Below are positions 16,136 through 24,038 of a DNA stretch of 54,679 nt, piece after piece (positions within the stretch are counted from its first letter, which is position 1; every line of letters starts with the position of its first letter). Both the position numbers and the translations under genes were made by a program. The DNA is from an uncultured Flavobacterium sp. (lineage in GTDB: Bacteria > Bacteroidota > Bacteroidia > Flavobacteriales > Flavobacteriaceae). Below the pieces are notes generated by a model. That model saw only the letters and a list, made by a program, of their open reading frames with translations, ran no database searches and was not told the DNA's origin. The DNA is taken from positions 1-54,679 of the forward strand of contig CANROJ010000011.1 of the NCBI GenBank assembly GCA_947632215.1. Direction: 5' to 3'.

Positions 16136-17539
16136 TTAGCTTAGTTTATTTTCTCCAACCATCTTGCTTGGTACAACTAACTGATCAAAGTCTTTTTCTT
16201 CTATATGTCCTAAATGCATAGCAGCTTGTTTTAAAGTGGTATTGTTCAGATGAGCATATTGCGCTATTTCAGCAGATTTGTAATAGCCAATATGAGGATT
16301 TAATGCCGTTACTAACATTAGTGAATTCTCCACTAGTTCTTCAATGCGATTTAGATTAGGTTGCATGTCTTTGATACAATGTTCTTCAAAAGAAACACAA
16401 GCTTGACCTAGAAGAGTCGCTGATTCTAGAAAATTTGATGCCATTACTGGTTTAAATACATTTAATTCGTATTGTCCTTGAGTACCACAAAAGGTAATAG
16501 TAGTATCGTTACCGATAACCTGTGCTGCAACCATTGTTAAGGCTTCACACTGGGTAGGATTTACCTTGCCTGGCATAATGGAGGAGCCGGGTTCGTTAGT
16601 AGGTAGTATAAGTTCTCCTATACCAGATCTAGGTCCAGAGGCCATCATACGGATGTCATTTGCTATTTTATACAAGCTAACTGCTAATTGTTTAAGGGCG
16701 CCATGTGTTTCTACAAAGGCATCATGAGCAGCTAAGGCCTCAAATTTATTTTTAGCAGTTATAAAAGGCAAACCTGTAAATGTAGCTATGTATTTAGCAA
16801 CTAATTTATCGTATCCTTTAGGTGTATTTAATCCTGTTCCTACTGCAGTACCTCCAAGGGCTAATTCACTTAAATGAGCTAAGGTGTTTTTTAAGGCTTT
16901 TATGCCATGGTCTAATTGTGCTACATAACCAGAAATTTCCTGTCCAAGGGTTATTGGAGTGGCATCCATTAGGTGAGTTCTACCTATTTTTACAATATCC
17001 TTATACTCTAGTGCCTTTTTGTTTAAGGTATCTCTTAATTGTTCAACTCCAGGTATAGTTATATCCATTACAGTTTTGTAAGCAGCTATATGCATGGCTG
17101 TTGGAAAAGTGTCATTGGAGGACTGGGATTTATTTACATCATCATTAGCTAATAGAATTAAGGGTTCTTGAGCAATCTTGCCATTTGCTAAGACTTGAGC
17201 TCTATTGGCTATAACTTCATTTACATTCATATTGCTTTGTGTACCTGAACCAGTTTGCCAAATTACTAAGGGGAATTGATCCTTTAATTTACCACTTAAT
17301 ATTTCATCGCATACTTCAGCTATGGCTTTTTTCTTTTGCTGGCTGAGTACACCTAGGTCAAAATTAGCATATGCCGCTGCTTTTTTAAGGTAAGCAAAGC
17401 CTTGGATAATTTGCTCTGGCATAGAGCCTGAGGGTCCAATTTTAAAGTTAGCAATAGAGCGTTGGGTTTGAGCACCCCAATATTTGTCATGTTCAACTTC
17501 GATCGTTCCAAGGGTATCTTTCTCAATTCTAAATTTCAT
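16136..17539 (-). CDS. fumC: Fumarate hydratase class II (FumC)
   Basis: 467 residues, the normal length of the iron-independent, homotetrameric fumarase that interconverts fumarate and L-malate in the TCA cycle. Visible signatures: [20 protein letters not shown] (residues 94-113), [14 protein letters not shown] (140-153), catalytic-site RTHLMDATP with His189, and the fumarase/aspartase signature [13 protein letters not shown] with the mobile-loop serine at 319-320. These features distinguish it from argininosuccinate lyase; the length and SGTQSNMN favour fumarase over aspartase. It is cytoplasmic, in a single-gene leftward unit. Confidence 0.95.
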   Translation of the reverse strand: MKFRIEKDTLGTIEVEHDKYWGAQTQRSIANFKIGPSGSMPEQIIQGFAYLKKAAAYANFDLGVLSQQKKKAIAEVCDEILSGKLKDQFPLVIWQTGSGTQSNMNVNEVIANRAQVLANGKIAQEPLILLANDDVNKSQSSNDTFPTAMHIAAYKTVMDITIPGVEQLRDTLNKKALEYKDIVKIGRTHLMDATPITLGQEISGYVAQLDHGIKALKNTLAHLSELALGGTAVGTGLNTPKGYDKLVAKYIATFTGLPFITAKNKFEALAAHDAFVETHGALKQLAVSLYKIANDIRMMASGPRSGIGELILPTNEPGSSIMPGKVNPTQCEALTMVAAQVIGNDTTITFCGTQGQYELNVFKPVMASNFLESATLLGQACVSFEEHCIKDMQPNLNRIEELVENSLMLVTALNPHIGYYKSAEIAQYAHLNNTTLKQAAMHLGHIEEKDFDQLVVPSKMVGENKLS

Positions 17540-17683
17540 AACATTTACTTTTAATGGTTTACCCTAAAGTTAATGAATATTATTTAGTTTGATTCTAAAT
17601 GATGTGTGAAAATATTTCAGCTTTTTGGTTAGAAAAAATAAAGTCCTTATATTTGGCGTGTATATACAAAAATTCCGGAAAAA

Positions 17684-17860
17684 ATGTTTGAATTTCAACA
17701 GTATTTAGCTTTTATCGTAGGCATGACCGTTATTACAATGGCATTTTGGCTTTTGATATTCTTGATAGGTTTTGCTTGTTATTGGGCAACTGGAGGAGCT
17801 ATCGAATTGCTAAAAGAGAAAAAAGCTAAAAAACAGCAATTAGAAGAAAGTCAAGTATAA
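17684..17860 (+). CDS. Very small single-span membrane protein (58 aa)
   Basis: A short frame easily missed by length cut-offs. It begins MFEFQQYLAF, continues with a hydrophobic helix (about residues 11-33, IVGMTVITMAFWLLIFLIGF), then ACYWATGGAI and a highly charged coiled-coil-like tail (ELLKEKKAKKQQLEES). The layout is that of a single-pass inner-membrane microprotein with a cytoplasmic basic tail. A strong terminator begins 19 bases after its stop, and it lies 144 bases from the divergent fumC start, so it forms its own unit. No function is recognised. The coherent composition and the terminator make it a probable gene. Confidence 0.65.
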   Translation: MFEFQQYLAFIVGMTVITMAFWLLIFLIGFACYWATGGAIELLKEKKAKKQQLEESQV

Positions 17861-17878
17861 TTTATTATGCAAGGCAAC

Positions 17879-17914
17879 AAAAAAAAGTTATATAATTTAT
17901 ATAACTTTTTTTTT
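17879..17914. terminator. Terminator after the 58-aa membrane protein
   Basis: A run of A, the stem GTTATAT / ATATAAC around an AATTT loop, then nine T. The A-run makes it effective on both strands. Confidence 0.85.
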
Positions 17915-17986
17915 GCTGGCTTATTATGTAATTAAGACTTTATTTCAAATAAGTTTTAGTTACATACATCAAAGACTAATCACAAG

Positions 17987-18026
17987 AAAAACGGTTGTAA
18001 ATAAAGATTTTACAACCGTTTTTTAT
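17987..18026 (+). terminator. Second, orphan terminator
   Basis: AAAAACGGTTGTAA pairs with TTACAACCGTTTTT around a loop of about 9 bases, with a T-run. It lies only 72 bases beyond the preceding terminator and no reading frame separates them, so it serves either as a backup or for an unannotated short RNA in 17915-18026. Confidence 0.75.
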
Positions 18027-18260
18027 TTTTAGAATTAGACGGTGTAAAATAATAAAAGGCTAGGTTTACTAGGGCTTCTTGACTAATGAGTTTAAGTAAA
18101 ATATTTGATCATAATAATATTTCAATCCCCTTGATTTATGAAGAAAAATTTCAAGGATAAACTTGGGAAGTATATGTAAAAGGTGTTGCATCAATTTACA
18201 GCCAAGGAGTGATTTTTTGTTTGGTAACTAGCAAAGCATAGGTGGTTACGAAAAAAAATA

Positions 18261-18268
18261 TAGTTTTG
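18261..18268 (+). promoter_or_regulatory. Possible -7 box TAGTTTTG for the 66-aa membrane protein
   Basis: It matches TAnnTTTG 62 bases before the ATG at 18331. The region is T-rich and a -33 TTG is not obvious. The preceding 18027-18260 holds nothing recognised. Confidence 0.4.
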
Positions 18269-18330
18269 TATTTGTTTTTTTTGTATTTTAGTTATTGGAA
18301 ATATATTACAAAGTTTCAAAAATAAATAAT

Positions 18331-18531
18331 ATGAAGAAGTTTCACCCATTTTTTGTTATCGGTACCGTGGGAACAATTGTAATTTCTCTATTGCATATTT
18401 TATTTGCTTTAGGATTATCTTCAAGGTCTGTTCATTCTTCGTTTTTTGGAATTTATCCTGTTTTTATTGCTTTTCTTATGCTTGGTTTTTTCTTGACACT
18501 TAAAAAGCAAAAACAAAATAAAGCTGTCTAA
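18331..18531 (+). CDS. Small two-span membrane protein (66 aa)
   Basis: I chose the ATG at 18331, which starts MKKFHPFFVIGTVGTIVISL; the TTG 36 bases earlier adds only an unlikely tail. Two hydrophobic helices (about residues 7-28 and 39-58) are joined by a short loop (GLSSRSVHSSFFGIYP), and the protein ends in a lysine-rich cytoplasmic tail (LKKQKQNKAV). No known family is recognised. Composition and topology are those of a real small inner-membrane protein. It stands alone: a 300-base gap precedes it and a 589-base unassigned stretch follows. Confidence 0.6.
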   Translation: MKKFHPFFVIGTVGTIVISLLHILFALGLSSRSVHSSFFGIYPVFIAFLMLGFFLTLKKQKQNKAV

Positions 18532-19065
18532 AAAATTATGGTTTTAAAGATTTATTTAATCGGATAACCCTAGTAGAGTTATCTTGCAATACCCTTATAA
18601 AGGGTGCAGAGGCCTTATTTCTATAAAGTTGCAAAGTATTGCTCGAAGCACGTATACCTGGGCCAAAATTAATATTATTCTACAGACTCTCTACATTGGG
18701 TTTTGTAGCAAAAAGAGTATAGATCCCTCTATTCTTGAGAGTAATCCATTATATATTTCCAAGTACCTATTTAACGTATTGGCAAGGATTATATTTTTTT
18801 TACAGCTGATAAAAAAATTAGTCTTTGGCCTGCCATGGCAAGAGTTCATTCGCTTGAGCAAATACTTGTTTTTACCTACAAATTTTAAGACTCTTACTAT
18901 TGGACTCTTGCCTAAGGTGACTTTGATTTTAGTCAAGACCGAAAAAGGTGGAACACTAAAGTAAGAAGCAGCGCTGCCAAATTGTTGCCAGAGTCTCTTT
19001 GCTTATGTCTATAAAAGATTTGTAGTAAATCGAAGAGTAGTTTTTCTTGAAAACTTTAAAGTATA
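18532..19065. other. Unassigned stretch with hairpins; possible decayed gene
   Basis: No gene is supported. At the left there are compact inverted repeats: GATAAC / GTTATC at 18563-18583, ACCCTT / AAGGGT at 18591-18605 with a 3-base loop, and GCAATAC / GTATTGC enclosing 18586-18642. To the right, 18584-18964 is open in one rightward frame (126 codons) and 18691-18936 in one leftward frame (81 codons). Both begin with TTG; the rightward frame has no methionine after its start and the leftward one has no plausible ATG start. The stretch is visibly richer in G and C than neighbouring intergenic DNA, which suggests a decayed coding sequence or an RNA gene. Confidence 0.4.
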
Positions 19066-19107
19066 AAAACAAACAAGGATCTCATTTTGAGATCCTTGTT
19101 TGTTTTT
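19066..19107. terminator. Strong terminator after the TonB-dependent receptor gene
   Basis: AAAACAAACAAGGATCTCA pairs with its complement TGAGATCCTTGTTTGTTTT around a two-base TT loop. It has A and T runs on both sides and lies 13 bases past the receptor stop codon. Confidence 0.92.
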
Positions 19108-19120
19108 ATGTACTGACTAA

Positions 19121-21598
19121 TTATATTAGTTCCATCTCCGATTCATCCATGTTCTCTGAAGCTCTTTGTCTTTGTCTATCGTTTTTATTTTGATTAAAAC
19201 GATAAGTAAAAGATATGTTCATTTGTCTACCTCTCCACTGCATTTGACTGTGAGAATAAGATTGTGGTAAGAATGTTTCATAATCTCTTTTTCTACTATT
19301 GAAAAGGTCACTTATATTCATAGTAATAGTAGCTTTATCCTTTAAGATATCTTTACTTAAAGAAACATTCGCAGACAAATTAGATTTAACTTTTCCTTGA
19401 GCCGTTGTTGTTGGGGCCATATACATTCCGTTTAACTGCCAATCAATTTTGTAAGGCAAGGTTATCTTAGAAGATATTCTAGTGAACCAATTATAGGAAT
19501 TGTTGTCAAAGTTTTGTGTTTGGTGACTTCCGTCTATATCTGTAAAAGTATAGTCTCCTCTTGTTTCATTTCTAAAGAAGTTGAAGTTACCGTTTAATCT
19601 CCACCATCTAAAAGGATTATATGAAAGGGTTAAATCTAATCCATAGCGATATTCTGTTGCAAGGTTAATCGGTGATGATACACTAATTGGTGTTCCGTCA
19701 GCTGTTTCTCCTGCGATATAGCGAACAAATTGGAAGGTATCCTCTGTTCTGTTTAAATATACCGAACCTGTAAAAGTGAAAGTTGTCCATCTTTTCATAA
19801 AACCTAAATCGTAAGCATCAGTTTTAGCTGGGTTTAAGTTTGGATTTCCTTGAAAATAGTTAATATCACTAGTATAGTTCGAGAAAGGATTTAAGAAACG
19901 TCCTCTTGGGCGCATGATTCTTCTACTGTAGCTTACAGAAAAGTTTGTAGATTCGTTGATTTCATAGTTCAAGAATGCACTAGGGAAGAAGTCATTATAC
20001 TTTTTGGAATTATAATCGTTTGTTCTAAGTTGGTTAACATCTATTTTACTGTCTTCCCATCTTAAACCAACCATATAGTTTAATTTATCGGTAATCTTAC
20101 TACCAATTTGGGCATATACAGCATTGACATTTTCCTTGTATTCTAGAGTGTTAGAAATCATTGGATTACTTATCCATTGCTCTTGTTGGTTCTGATCATA
20201 TAGGTCATAGTCATTGGTGGTTTTTTTAAATGTCCCTAAATAACCAGCTTCAAAATTAGTAAACTCTCCAATAGGAAGGGTATAGTCTAATTTTACCAGA
20301 CCACTTAGATAGTCGTTATCTGTTGTATTCTTTTGTTTACCAATGGTAGATACTTTATCATTGATATCTGTTATAAAAGTGTTCTCATCGTTACTATCAG
20401 AAGAGATAGAACCCTCTAGACTTAATTTATGGTCTGTACTTTGGCCAAATGTTTTTTCGAAGGATGTGGTGTAATCTACACTATTCCAAGTAGATTTTTC
20501 ATATTCTTGTCTTTGTCTGTTATGCGAGAATACCTCTTGCGCATCATAATAAGTATAATCAACATTGTTAGGCGCGGTTTTGTTGTTTCTTCTTACGCTA
20601 ACTACGTTTGTCCAAGTTAAACTAGGAGTTAGATAATAATCCAAACCAAACATAGCGTTATAACCCTGTCTGTTATTATTGTTAGATTTGTATTCGTCTA
20701 TATACTGTGTGGTTTGCCCGTTTGTATCGAAATACTGGCTGTCATTGCTTGAGTATCCTTTGGATTTACTGTCTCTATAGCCAAGGGTTGTATAGAAATT
20801 AAATTTTTCACCTCTAAGATTGAAGTTACCACTTAAGTTGTAATTCTCTGGATTACCAATAGTTCCAGTAATATTACCATTTATTCCTTGGTTTTGACCT
20901 TTCTTTAGAATTATATTAATAATTCCTGCACCTCCTTCGGCTTCGTAACGTGCAGAGGGATTGGTAATAACCTCAATTTTTTCAATAGATTCTGCAGATA
21001 AAATACGCATTGCTTCCTCTATGTTGCTTGCTAAGCCATTAGGTTTACCATCAATAAGAACTTTTACATTCTCATTTCCACGAAGGCTAACAGCTCCCTC
21101 GCTATCTACAGTTACAGAAGGTACATTGTCTAGTACATCAGCAGCTGTTCCTCCTTTTACTAGCATATCCTGTCCTACACTATAAACTTTTTTGTCAAGT
21201 TTTATTTCAACCGTAGAAGCCTGAGCAATAACAACTACGTCATCAAGCATTTGAGCATCATCTTTTACTTTTAGAATACCAACATTTGTGTTTTTGTCCA
21301 CTAGTATATCTCTCTTTTCTAAAGGAAGAAACCCAAGGAAATCTACCTTTATAAAATATGTACCTTGTGGAACTTCAAAAGAGAAATCACCTTTCTCGTC
21401 GGTCATACCTCCAGAAATAATAGATGGATTATTTTGATTTTGCGCGTAAATACTTGCAAATTCTAAAGGTTGATTGGTGCTGTTTTCTGTTACTTTTCCA
21501 GTTATGGTAAAGTTTTTAGCACCTTGAGCTAATGCTGCTGTACTAAAAAATAAAGATAAAAGCACTAGGAGAAGTTGATAAGCCTGATTGTTTTTCAT
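19121..21598 (-). CDS. TonB-dependent outer-membrane receptor (OMP_b-brl_3 type)
   Basis: 825 residues, exported by a signal peptide (hydrophobic core LLLVLLSLFFSTAALAQG). It begins with a carboxypeptidase-regulatory-like domain (about 28-115: ITGKVTENSTNQPLEFASIY, DEKGDFSFEVPQGTYFIKVD), then a plug domain (VDNVPSVTVDSEGAVSLRGN-like stretch at about 155-235, with LIDGKP and the ARYEAEGGAGIINIILKKG end). A large beta-barrel of the OMP_b-brl_3 type follows. The end lacks the usual terminal aromatic residue: the barrel strand (MNISFTYRF) is followed by a charged tail (NENKND-like to MELI). Ligand is unknown. No SusD partner is adjacent, so it is not a typical SusCD pair. It would need the ExbB-ExbD-TonB system, one copy of which is at 51.2-53.2 kb. 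Confidence 0.9.
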   Translation of the reverse strand: MKNNQAYQLLLVLLSLFFSTAALAQGAKNFTITGKVTENSTNQPLEFASIYAQNQNNPSIISGGMTDEKGDFSFEVPQGTYFIKVDFLGFLPLEKRDILVDKNTNVGILKVKDDAQMLDDVVVIAQASTVEIKLDKKVYSVGQDMLVKGGTAADVLDNVPSVTVDSEGAVSLRGNENVKVLIDGKPNGLASNIEEAMRILSAESIEKIEVITNPSARYEAEGGAGIINIILKKGQNQGINGNITGTIGNPENYNLSGNFNLRGEKFNFYTTLGYRDSKSKGYSSNDSQYFDTNGQTTQYIDEYKSNNNNRQGYNAMFGLDYYLTPSLTWTNVVSVRRNNKTAPNNVDYTYYDAQEVFSHNRQRQEYEKSTWNSVDYTTSFEKTFGQSTDHKLSLEGSISSDSNDENTFITDINDKVSTIGKQKNTTDNDYLSGLVKLDYTLPIGEFTNFEAGYLGTFKKTTNDYDLYDQNQQEQWISNPMISNTLEYKENVNAVYAQIGSKITDKLNYMVGLRWEDSKIDVNQLRTNDYNSKKYNDFFPSAFLNYEINESTNFSVSYSRRIMRPRGRFLNPFSNYTSDINYFQGNPNLNPAKTDAYDLGFMKRWTTFTFTGSVYLNRTEDTFQFVRYIAGETADGTPISVSSPINLATEYRYGLDLTLSYNPFRWWRLNGNFNFFRNETRGDYTFTDIDGSHQTQNFDNNSYNWFTRISSKITLPYKIDWQLNGMYMAPTTTAQGKVKSNLSANVSLSKDILKDKATITMNISDLFNSRKRDYETFLPQSYSHSQMQWRGRQMNISFTYRFNQNKNDRQRQRASENMDESEMELI

Positions 21599-21687
21599 TG
21601 TAATCGTTAGTTTATTTATCTATTTAGACGCTAAAGAGTGACAATGGTTTAATTTGCTATTGTTAATATGATGTTAAAACAATTAAC

Positions 21688-22029
21688 TTATAGTATTTCG
21701 TGTATTTTTTCAGTTGGTCGGGCAATAACAGCTCTTGGACCGTTTACTACAATAGGACGTTCAATGAATTTAGGATTATCCACTAAAGCTTGTATAATTT
21801 GTTCTTCACTTAAGTCTCTTTGACCAAAGGTCTCTTGCCATAGACTATCTTTTGTTCTCACAAGTTGGATTGGTGAGTAGTTTAGTTTCTTTAGAATTTT
21901 TTTTAAATCCTCTTGAGTAAGTTCCGCATCTAAATATTTTATAATTTTGTAAGCAACACCTTGTTGCTCCATAAATGCAATACTCTCACGAGATTTACTG
22001 CAGCGAGGATTGTGATAAATAGTAATCAT
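21688..22029 (-). CDS. arsC: ArsC-family reductase (glutaredoxin-dependent arsenate reductase)
   Basis: 113 residues, starting at the ATG that gives MITIYHNPRCSKS; an upstream start seven codons earlier adds nothing family-like. The catalytic Cys10 sits in the CSKSRES loop, and the arginines expected of arsenate reductase are present in QLVRTKDSLW, FIERPIVVNG and AVIARPTEK. A thioredoxin-like fold reduces arsenate through glutathione/glutaredoxin or thioredoxin in relatives. No arsenic operon (arsB, arsR) is nearby, so in this genome it may act as a general ArsC/Spx-type protein; length and the three arginines favour the reductase. Confidence 0.85.
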   Translation of the reverse strand: MITIYHNPRCSKSRESIAFMEQQGVAYKIIKYLDAELTQEDLKKILKKLNYSPIQLVRTKDSLWQETFGQRDLSEEQIIQALVDNPKFIERPIVVNGPRAVIARPTEKIHEIL

Positions 22030-22047
22030 AATTAGGCGATTTTCTAT

Positions 22048-22055
22048 CAAATATA
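22048..22055 (-). promoter_or_regulatory. -7 box TATATTTG for arsC
   Basis: The leftward strand reads TATATTTG, a full consensus match, 18 bases from the arsC start. The divergent CPBP gene begins only 42 bases from arsC, so both promoters must share this region. Confidence 0.45.
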
Positions 22056-22071
22056 GTACTTTTTTTGTGAT

Positions 22072-22977
22072 ATGAAATATATTGAACAGTTATTGAAGGC
22101 AAAGCACAAAGTGAATTTATGGCTATATCTGCCATTTTCTTTGTTTTTTTTTGCTATTATGGGGTTAAATGCTTTGGTTTTACATCTTTCAGGGGGTTCA
22201 ACTAATGAGATAATTTCCCAAAACATTGCCATTTATGGAAAGAATATAAACTTTCTTATGACTATTGGCCCTTTAGTGGGGCTGTTATTTGTTTTACTTT
22301 TATGGGTCAAAACAGTCCAAAAGCAGAGTATTCGATCTTTAACCACTTCGAGACAAAAGGTCGATTGGAGCCGTATTTGGTTTTCTTTTTTCTTGTGGTC
22401 TGGGGTCTGTGTTGCTCTCTTTGGTATATCTTATTTTTTAGATCCACAAGATTTTAAATGGAATTTTAATGCTGTAGAATTTTTTACCTTCCTTGTTTTA
22501 GCTATTCTTCTGGTACCTTTACAAACCAGTTTTGAAGAATTTTTTTTAAGAGGGTACCTCTTGCAAGGTCTAGGTCTTGCTACTAGAAGTAGAGCATTGG
22601 CATTTTTATTGACCTCTTTTATTTTTGGTTTAATGCACTTTTCTAATCCTGAGGTTACTCAAAATGGTTATGCCATTATGATTTATTATATAGGCACTGG
22701 TTTATTTCTGGGTATTATTACCTTGTTAGACGAAGGTTTAGAATTAGCACTAGGCTTTCATGCAGCCAATAATTTGGTTGGCGTTCTTTTAGTTACTTCT
22801 AGTTGGACTGCTTTTCAAACGGATTCGCTATTTATAAACATCAATAGTGATGCTGTTATAAGTCCATTAGAGTATTTATTACAAGTTGGTATTGTGCTTC
22901 CTTTATTGCTAGTTATTTTTGCTAAGAAGTATAAATGGGCTAATTACGCTGAGCATTTATTTGGAAAAGTTAAATAA
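22072..22977 (+). CDS. CPBP family intramembrane metalloprotease
   Basis: A 301-residue polytopic membrane protein with about eight hydrophobic helices. The CPBP (CAAX protease / bacteriocin-processing) motifs are present: EEFFLRG with Glu155 and Glu156, and FGLMHFSNPE with His189, plus the later GFHAANN histidine/asparagine motif. These residues coordinate the catalytic metal within the membrane. In bacteria these enzymes serve in maturation of peptides or in protein quality control; the substrate here is unknown. It is the first gene of a three-gene rightward operon, 14 bases before the AMP-ligase gene. Confidence 0.88.
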   Translation: MKYIEQLLKAKHKVNLWLYLPFSLFFFAIMGLNALVLHLSGGSTNEIISQNIAIYGKNINFLMTIGPLVGLLFVLLLWVKTVQKQSIRSLTTSRQKVDWSRIWFSFFLWSGVCVALFGISYFLDPQDFKWNFNAVEFFTFLVLAILLVPLQTSFEEFFLRGYLLQGLGLATRSRALAFLLTSFIFGLMHFSNPEVTQNGYAIMIYYIGTGLFLGIITLLDEGLELALGFHAANNLVGVLLVTSSWTAFQTDSLFININSDAVISPLEYLLQVGIVLPLLLVIFAKKYKWANYAEHLFGKVK

Positions 22978-22991
22978 AAAAAACGTTATCA

Positions 22992-24032
22992 ATGAATTTA
23001 CCCAATGATTTTGTGCATCGCGATTTTAAATTGGATGCTATTTCATATAATAAAGAGCAGTTATTGCATTATGCAGAGAATACTTTGACTAAAAGCAGTA
23101 GTAAAGACACAAGAGAATTAGCTGATTTTATTGTTCAGTGGTTCAATAGTGATTCTTTTATTAGAGTTTTTACCTCTGGAACAACTGGTAAACCCAAGGA
23201 GATTTTACTAGAGAAACAGTCCGTGATTTTTTCGGCTCAAGCTACCGGAAGATTTTTTAAGGTTGAAAATAAAAGTCGTGCTCTCTTGTGTATGAGTACA
23301 AATTTTATAGCTGGGAAATTAATGTTAATAAGAGCCCTGATTCTTGGTTGGGACCTTCATGTGGTTGTTCCTTGTAGTAATCCTTTAGATATAGTAGAGG
23401 GTGACTTTGATTTTGTGGCAATGGTTCCCATGCAAGTTCAAGGATCCTTAGAAGAACTTTCACGTGTGAAGTGTCTAATAATTGGTGGAGCTAAGCTAAG
23501 CGAGACTCTAAGACAAGCTCTTTTGCCATTGTCTGTAAAGGTATATGAAACTTACGGGATGAGTGAGACCATTACCCATATAGCAGCTAAGGAATTAAAC
23601 CAGGAGTATTTCACCACCCTTTCTCATGTAAAAATAGCCCAAGACCATAGAGGGTGTTTAGTAATTGATGTACCTAGTATTAGTGCTGAGTCAATAATAA
23701 CTAATGATGTAGTAGATCTTTTAGGGGAAGATAAATTTCTTTGGAAGGGTAGAATAGACAATGTGATTAATAGTGGAGGAGTCAAGCTATTTCCAGAGCA
23801 AATCGAACAGGTTTTAAGCCCTCATATTCCTTATCCTTTCTTTATTGGAGCAAAAAAAGACTCTTATTTAGGAAATAAAGTAGTTTTAGTGATACAAGCT
23901 CAAGCTTATACGATAGAAGATAGTATATTTGCAGCCCTACATAAATATCAAAGACCTAAAGAGATTCAGTTTTGTGATCTTTTTATAACAACAGAGTCTG
24001 GTAAGATTATTAGGGACAAGAATATTAAATAA
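22992..24032 (+). CDS. menE: AMP-binding acyl-CoA ligase, probably o-succinylbenzoate-CoA ligase (MenE)
   Basis: 346 residues, shorter than typical 500-residue acyl-CoA synthetases, as is usual for compact MenE-like proteins of Flavobacteriaceae. The ATP-binding P-loop is FTSGTTGKPKE (residues 60-70), the A5 motif YETYGMSETITH and the hinge region GRIDNVINSGGVKLFPEQI. The expected C-terminal lysine lies in ESGKIIRDKN. MenE activates o-succinylbenzoate for menaquinone synthesis. The assignment is by size and lineage; other men genes are not in the window, so it could be another small AMP ligase. It sits between a CPBP protease and a glutaminase with gaps of 14 and 6 bases. Confidence 0.75.
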   Translation: MNLPNDFVHRDFKLDAISYNKEQLLHYAENTLTKSSSKDTRELADFIVQWFNSDSFIRVFTSGTTGKPKEILLEKQSVIFSAQATGRFFKVENKSRALLCMSTNFIAGKLMLIRALILGWDLHVVVPCSNPLDIVEGDFDFVAMVPMQVQGSLEELSRVKCLIIGGAKLSETLRQALLPLSVKVYETYGMSETITHIAAKELNQEYFTTLSHVKIAQDHRGCLVIDVPSISAESIITNDVVDLLGEDKFLWKGRIDNVINSGGVKLFPEQIEQVLSPHIPYPFFIGAKKDSYLGNKVVLVIQAQAYTIEDSIFAALHKYQRPKEIQFCDLFITTESGKIIRDKNIK

Positions 24033-24038
24033 TAACAG

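Noticed and set aside
18584..18964. A 126-codon rightward open frame that could be a gene.
   Set aside because: It starts only with TTG, has no methionine after the start, its composition is odd, and another long frame occurs on the opposite strand. It is kept only as a possible decayed region.
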